From contig QKFK01000223.1 in NCBI GenBank assembly GCA_003252195.1, positions 1 to 14,752 on the forward strand: a DNA stretch of 14,752 bases, written 5' to 3'. How positions within the stretch are numbered: position 1 is the first letter of the stretch; each line of letters begins with the position of its first letter. This stretch comes from Rhodospirillales bacterium (lineage in GTDB: Bacteria > Pseudomonadota > Alphaproteobacteria > QKFK01 > SZUA-500). Shown here piece after piece: positions 10,830 to 14,752 of this stretch. Under the pieces are notes generated by a model, which was given only the letters and a program-made list of their open reading frames with translations, did no database searches and had not been told where the DNA came from. A program made the translations under genes and the position numbers.

Positions 10830-13655
10830 ATGGATAAAAACATAACAATTCGCGGTGCTAGAGAGCATAATCTTAAAAATGTAAACATCGAGATTCCTAA
10901 AAATGAATTAGTCGTAATTACAGGTGTATCTGGCTCAGGCAAATCATCACTCGCCTTTGACACTATTTATGCTGAAGGGCAACGCCGTTATGTTGAAAGT
11001 TTATCCGCTTATGCCCGTCAGTTCTTAGAGCTTATGAACAAGCCTGATGTTGATGCAATTGAAGGTTTATCCCCTGCTATCTCAATTGAGCAAAAAACAA
11101 CTTCCAAAAACCCACGTTCAACTGTGGGTACCGTTACAGAGATTTATGACTATATGAGGCTTTTATGGGCCAGAATTGGCATTCCACACTCACCTGTAAC
11201 AGGGCTTCCAATTGAGAGCCAAACCGTATCACAAATGGTTGATAGAATTATAACAATGGAACAAGGCACTAAGCTGTACCTCCTTGCCCCAATTGTGCGT
11301 GGTCGCAAAGGCGAGTACAAAAAAGAACTAGCCGAATTACAAAAAAAAGGCTTTCAACGAGTAAAAATTGACGGTGAATTTTATGAAATAGAAAATGCCC
11401 CAGAATTACAAAAGAATTTTAAGCATAATATTGAAGTAGTAGTCGATAGAATTGCGGTTAAAGAAGGCTTAGAAACCAGACTAGCAGATTCAATTGAAAC
11501 CGCTTTAGAATTAAGCGATGGCTTATTATATGCAGAGAACGCTTCAACCAAAGAAAACACCGTTTTTTCTGCCAAATTTGCCTGCCCAGTTTCAGGCTTT
11601 ACGATTGATGAAATTGAGCCAAGGTTATTCTCTTTTAACAACCCATATGGTGCTTGCCCAACCTGCGATGGATTAGGAGCAAAGCTTTATGTAAACCCAG
11701 AGTTGGTTGTCCCCAACCCAGATAAAAGCCTTGCTCGTGGAGCAATCAAACCATGGGCAACTACATCATCACCTTATCATTGGCAAGTTTTGAGAGCCAT
11801 ATGCGAATATTTTGGTGAAAGCATGGAAACACCATATAAAAACCTACCTGATGAAATGAAAGACGTGCTTTTATTTGGTTCTGGAAATCGCAAAATATCA
11901 TTAAAGTTCCATGGATTAAAAGATTTTAGAACCGACAAACCTTTTGAAGGTATTATATCTAATATGGAACGTCGTCTTAAAGAAACGGATTCCAAGTGGA
12001 TAATTGATGAATTTACTAAATATCAGTCTAGTGCACCATGCGAAACATGTGGTGGCAAACGCCTAAAGCCACAAGCTCTAGCGGTTAAAATTGACGGCAA
12101 AGATATTAGCGATATCACTGAACTATCTATTAAAGAAGCTCAAGATTGGTTTTTATCACTAGATAACAAACTAAGTAGCAAACACAAAGAAATTGCTCAA
12201 AAAATCTTGCGTGAGATAAATGAACGACTAGGTTTTTTGAACAATGTTGGATTAAATTATCTCACATTATCTCGTATGGCTGGCACATTATCTGGCGGTG
12301 AAAGCCAACGTATTCGCCTTGCATCACAAATTGGCTCTGGATTAACTGGTGTTTTATATGTGCTAGACGAACCTTCTATTGGCTTGCATCAAAAAGATAA
12401 TGACCAATTACTAGCCACCCTCACCCGTCTTAGAGACTTAGGCAATAGCGTGATAGTAGTAGAGCATGACGAAGATGCAATCTTAGCTGCCGACCATTTA
12501 ATTGATATGGGACCTCACGCAGGTAGCCATGGGGGGCAAGTTATAGCTCAAGGAACTCCTGATGAGGTTAAACAAAACCCAAAGAGCCTAACTGGGCAAT
12601 ATTTAAGCAGGACAAAAAAGATAGAAACACCAGCCAAGCGTCGCAAGGGCAATGGTAAAAAGATAACTATAAAAGGCGCTAAAACCAACAACCTTAAAAA
12701 TGTAGATGTTTCATTCCCATTAGGTACTTTAACCTGCGTTACAGGTGTGTCTGGTGGTGGCAAATCATCTTTAGTGATTGAAACATTATACAAAGCTATT
12801 GAAAAGCATTTTGGCAATGAGCACACCATCCCTGGGCCACATGATAGCATTAAAGGGCTCGAGCATATTGACAAGATTATTGATATTGATCAATCCCCTA
12901 TTGGCAGAACCCCACGCTCTAACCCTGCCACATATACAGGCGTGTTTGACCATATCCGCAACTGGTTTGCCGAGCTACCCGAGAGCAAGGCTCGTGGCTA
13001 CAAAGCAGGACGTTTTTCATTCAACGTTGCAGGTGGTCGTTGTGAAGCCTGTAAAGGTGACGGCTTAATTAAGATTGAGATGCACTTCTTGCCCGATGTT
13101 TATGTTGAGTGCGATGTATGTAAAGGCAAACGATTTAACCGTGAAACTTTAGAAGTAAAATACAAAAACAAAAGTATCTCAGACATCTTAGATATGACAG
13201 TTGATGATACCAAAGATTTCTTCTCAGCTATTCCACCAATTAAAAACAAGCTTAATTTGGTTTCAGAAGTTGGGCTTGGTTATATCAAACTTGGGCAACC
13301 CGCAACCACCTTATCAGGCGGAGAAGCTCAACGTATTAAGCTATCTAAAGAATTGTCTAAACGCAACACTGGTAAAACATTGTATATTTTAGATGAACCA
13401 ACCACAGGATTACATTTTGAGGATATTGCCAAACTTTTAGAAGTGCTTCAAGCTCTGGTAGAACAAGGCAATAGCATAATTGTGATTGAGCATAATCTTG
13501 ATGTGATTAAAACAGCGGACTGGATTATTGACCTTGGCCCAGATGGTGGCGATGGTGGTGGTGAGATTATCGCTGAAGGCACACCAGAACAAATTGCCAA
13601 ATCAGGCATTGGCTACACCTCAAAATACCTAAAACGCGCCTTAGAGAATAATTAA
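10830..13655 (+). CDS. uvrA: UvrABC excinuclease ATPase subunit A
   Basis: UvrA is the damage-recognition ATPase of nucleotide excision repair and loads UvrB at lesions. The ATG at 10830 gives 941 residues starting MDKNITIRGAREHNLKNV, as in the family; an in-frame TTG 12 bases upstream is less likely. The two ABC-type ATPase halves are complete: Walker A GVSGSGKS at 32-39 and GVSGGGKS at 639-646, signature LSGGE at 487-491 and 828-832, and Walker B LDEP at 512-515 and 854-857. The second zinc module has all four cysteines (738, 741, 761, 764). The first has Cys252, Cys276 and Cys279, but Ser255 replaces the usual second cysteine (CPVS instead of CPxC). Ribosome binding is weak (GAGA). The upstream LexA-type box implies SOS induction. 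Confidence 0.98.
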   Translation: MDKNITIRGAREHNLKNVNIEIPKNELVVITGVSGSGKSSLAFDTIYAEGQRRYVESLSAYARQFLELMNKPDVDAIEGLSPAISIEQKTTSKNPRSTVGTVTEIYDYMRLLWARIGIPHSPVTGLPIESQTVSQMVDRIITMEQGTKLYLLAPIVRGRKGEYKKELAELQKKGFQRVKIDGEFYEIENAPELQKNFKHNIEVVVDRIAVKEGLETRLADSIETALELSDGLLYAENASTKENTVFSAKFACPVSGFTIDEIEPRLFSFNNPYGACPTCDGLGAKLYVNPELVVPNPDKSLARGAIKPWATTSSPYHWQVLRAICEYFGESMETPYKNLPDEMKDVLLFGSGNRKISLKFHGLKDFRTDKPFEGIISNMERRLKETDSKWIIDEFTKYQSSAPCETCGGKRLKPQALAVKIDGKDISDITELSIKEAQDWFLSLDNKLSSKHKEIAQKILREINERLGFLNNVGLNYLTLSRMAGTLSGGESQRIRLASQIGSGLTGVLYVLDEPSIGLHQKDNDQLLATLTRLRDLGNSVIVVEHDEDAILAADHLIDMGPHAGSHGGQVIAQGTPDEVKQNPKSLTGQYLSRTKKIETPAKRRKGNGKKITIKGAKTNNLKNVDVSFPLGTLTCVTGVSGGGKSSLVIETLYKAIEKHFGNEHTIPGPHDSIKGLEHIDKIIDIDQSPIGRTPRSNPATYTGVFDHIRNWFAELPESKARGYKAGRFSFNVAGGRCEACKGDGLIKIEMHFLPDVYVECDVCKGKRFNRETLEVKYKNKSISDILDMTVDDTKDFFSAIPPIKNKLNLVSEVGLGYIKLGQPATTLSGGEAQRIKLSKELSKRNTGKTLYILDEPTTGLHFEDIAKLLEVLQALVEQGNSIIVIEHNLDVIKTADWIIDLGPDGGDGGGEIIAEGTPEQIAKSGIGYTSKYLKRALENN

Positions 13656-13855
13656 AAGACTTATTTAAGCTGGCAAGGAACACCCTCGCACCAACTACAA
13701 GGATAACTCTACCAAGATAAAACCGCGCTCAATGGTACTCATACGGATTAATCAGCCATAAAACCATCACAATTATAACCCGCATTTACTTCATACAATC
13801 AATGAAGATAACAACTACATTGGTTATATTTTGAGATTTGGTTTAATAGAGATTA

Positions 13856-14245
13856 TTACTTAATATAAAGCTGGGCGATTTTGTTAATAACTTCTTTTGC
13901 CATATTGATTTCAGCATCTTCTTCAGGTTTTTGAGCTGCAATCTTAGTGCTATGTTCTTCAATAATACTAACTATAGCGCTACGAGTTTTGGCATTATTA
14001 ATTGCAATGTCTGACAATGCGCCTAAAGCTGCAATTCTCACGTCCATCACGGGGCAAGCTAATTGCTCAGCAACAGTTACATATGGCGCTGTAAAGGTGA
14101 ACTTACCTTTAATAATCTTTTTAGGAGATTTTTTAGTCTTTGTTTTAGTTTTTACAGGAGTTGCTTTTTTAACTTCTTTTTTTGGCAAGATATTAGTAAA
14201 TTTATTTGTAAATTTCTTAATCAACCCAACTTGAAAACGTATCAT
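13856..14245 (-). CDS. Small basic hypothetical protein with HEAT-like helices
   Basis: I do not recognise this 129-residue protein. An amphipathic, basic N-terminal helix (MIRFQVGLIKKFTNKFTNIL) is followed by a Lys/Thr/Pro-rich linker (about 21-47, KTKTKTKKSPKK). A helical C-terminal part, about 54-129, follows. In it, VMDVRIAALGALSDIA resembles the helix pair of a HEAT repeat and a second helical pair follows (about 85-129). No signal peptide or catalytic motif is visible. The basic linker could contact nucleic acid or membranes. AGGTGAG lies upstream of the ATG with normal spacing. It is convergent with uvrA and divergent from the lumazine synthase gene, so it is probably a single-gene unit. 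Confidence 0.75.
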   Translation of the reverse strand: MIRFQVGLIKKFTNKFTNILPKKEVKKATPVKTKTKTKKSPKKIIKGKFTFTAPYVTVAEQLACPVMDVRIAALGALSDIAINNAKTRSAIVSIIEEHSTKIAAQKPEEDAEINMAKEVINKIAQLYIK

Positions 14246-14282
14246 CTTAACAACTCACCTAAAATTTAAACTTGTCTTTATG

Positions 14283-14312
14283 ATTATAGTTACTATTCTT
14301 TGTATCAAGCAA
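14283..14312 (-). promoter_or_regulatory. Candidate promoter of the small basic protein gene
   Basis: On the minus strand TTGCTT (14312-14307) and TATAAT (14288-14283) are 18 bases apart, about 38 bases before the ATG at 14245. The opposite strand has a poorer candidate for the lumazine synthase gene, TTGTCT near 14271 with TATTCT 16 bases on. Confidence 0.45.
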
Positions 14313-14332
14313 GAAAATATCGGAGATAGAAC

Positions 14333-14752
14333 ATGAATTCAAACAAAATATACATAATCGCAGGAACTTTTCATAAAAAAGAGTCTGAGATAATGATAAA
14401 TGAAGCTAAAAAAACTGCTGAAACAAAAGGTTTAGAGGTTGTTGATGTAATAGAAGTTCCTGGCTCATTAGAAGTGCCTATTGTATTAAAAAATGTTTTG
14501 AAAAAAGCAGATATCGCTGGGGCTGCCGTTTTGGGAATTATCGAACGTGGTGAAACAAAGCATGGCTTTGTAATGGGGCAATCAGTAACTTCTGCAATTA
14601 TTGATCTAGAACTAGAGTTTAACAAACCTGTTGGCTATGGCATTATTGGCCCAGAAGTATTACCTGCACAAATTAATCCACGACTAATCCCTCATGCTCA
14701 AAATGCTGTAAATGCAATAGCTGAGGTGTTGAATATATTAAATAAACTGGAT
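14333..14752 (+). CDS. ribH: 6,7-dimethyl-8-ribityllumazine synthase family protein, 3' truncated by window
   Basis: Lumazine synthase condenses the ribityl-aminouracil intermediate with dihydroxybutanone phosphate in the penultimate step of riboflavin synthesis. The frame opens at ATG 14333, preceded by GGAGAT, and is still open after 140 codons at the window end; the usual length of about 150-160 means little is missing. Family marks are VPGSLEVP (42-49), which is close to the usual VPGAFE-P, and RGETKH (72-77) with the catalytic-type His77. Differences from the common form: the N-terminal SRFN site reads GTFHKK, keeping the aromatic residue only. The part after GYGIIGPE also lacks the usual NKG-EAA helix and reads QINPRLIPHAQNAV. 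It could be a divergent lineage-specific RibH or a paralogue; the fold assignment is fairly sure. Confidence 0.8.
   Translation, partial: MNSNKIYIIAGTFHKKESEIMINEAKKTAETKGLEVVDVIEVPGSLEVPIVLKNVLKKADIAGAAVLGIIERGETKHGFVMGQSVTSAIIDLELEFNKPVGYGIIGPEVLPAQINPRLIPHAQNAVNAIAEVLNILNKLD

Noticed and set aside
14371..14625. Minus-strand open frame of 84 codons
   Set aside because: It lies fully antisense to the lumazine synthase-family gene, whose motifs are clear.

Overview
The window looks like chromosomal DNA from an AT-rich alphaproteobacterium. The evidence is gene order plus one regulatory site. ssb, gyrA, coaD and ppiB run in that order on the minus strand, with uvrA divergent from ssb, an arrangement I associate with Alphaproteobacteria. 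Between ssb and uvrA lies a GAAC-N7-GAAC site, the complement of the alphaproteobacterial LexA box GTTC-N7-GTTC. Species cannot be named from this sequence. All comparisons below were made by eye.

Layout. Positions 1-93 hold the start of an unidentified minus-strand gene, possibly mfd. 166-2250 is recG. 2251-5790 is an AT-richer accessory stretch with no recognisable housekeeping gene. It holds a five-helix membrane protein, two copies of a unit made of a structured leader RNA, a terminator and an 80-residue XRE-type regulator, and between the copies a minus-strand operon. That operon encodes a soluble protein with a peptidoglycan-binding-like segment, translationally coupled to a four-helix membrane protein. 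From 5931 the core genome resumes with a tRNA-Lys(TTT) terminator and gene, then ppiB, coaD, gyrA and ssb (all minus) and uvrA (plus). 13856-14245 is a small basic, HEAT-like protein (minus). 14333-14752 is a lumazine synthase-family gene (plus) cut by the window edge.

How the parts work together. RecG, UvrA, SSB and GyrA serve DNA repair, replication and topology. The ssb/uvrA spacer carries two opposed promoters, with the LexA-type box over the -10 of uvrA. CoaD and RibH are coenzyme A and riboflavin enzymes. PpiB is a prolyl isomerase.

The most interesting part is the accessory stretch. About 505 bp is duplicated 1.7 kb apart. By hand count the untranslated leader (about 96% identical) is at least as conserved as the coding part (about 93%). 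Many leader differences fall in predicted loops, which points to selection on RNA structure. Each leader ends in an intrinsic terminator just before the ribosome binding site of the regulator gene, and each contains the same 33-codon reading frame, which stops inside the terminator stem. The operon between the copies has a near-consensus promoter with a built-in inverted repeat, followed by a leader with two mutually exclusive hairpins, the second being terminator-like. The whole resembles a small regulatory cassette controlled by premature termination. Its function is unknown.

Gaps: 13656-13855 and 10064-10172 show no gene and no convincing hairpin. 5783-5930 shows nothing beyond AT-rich sequence.
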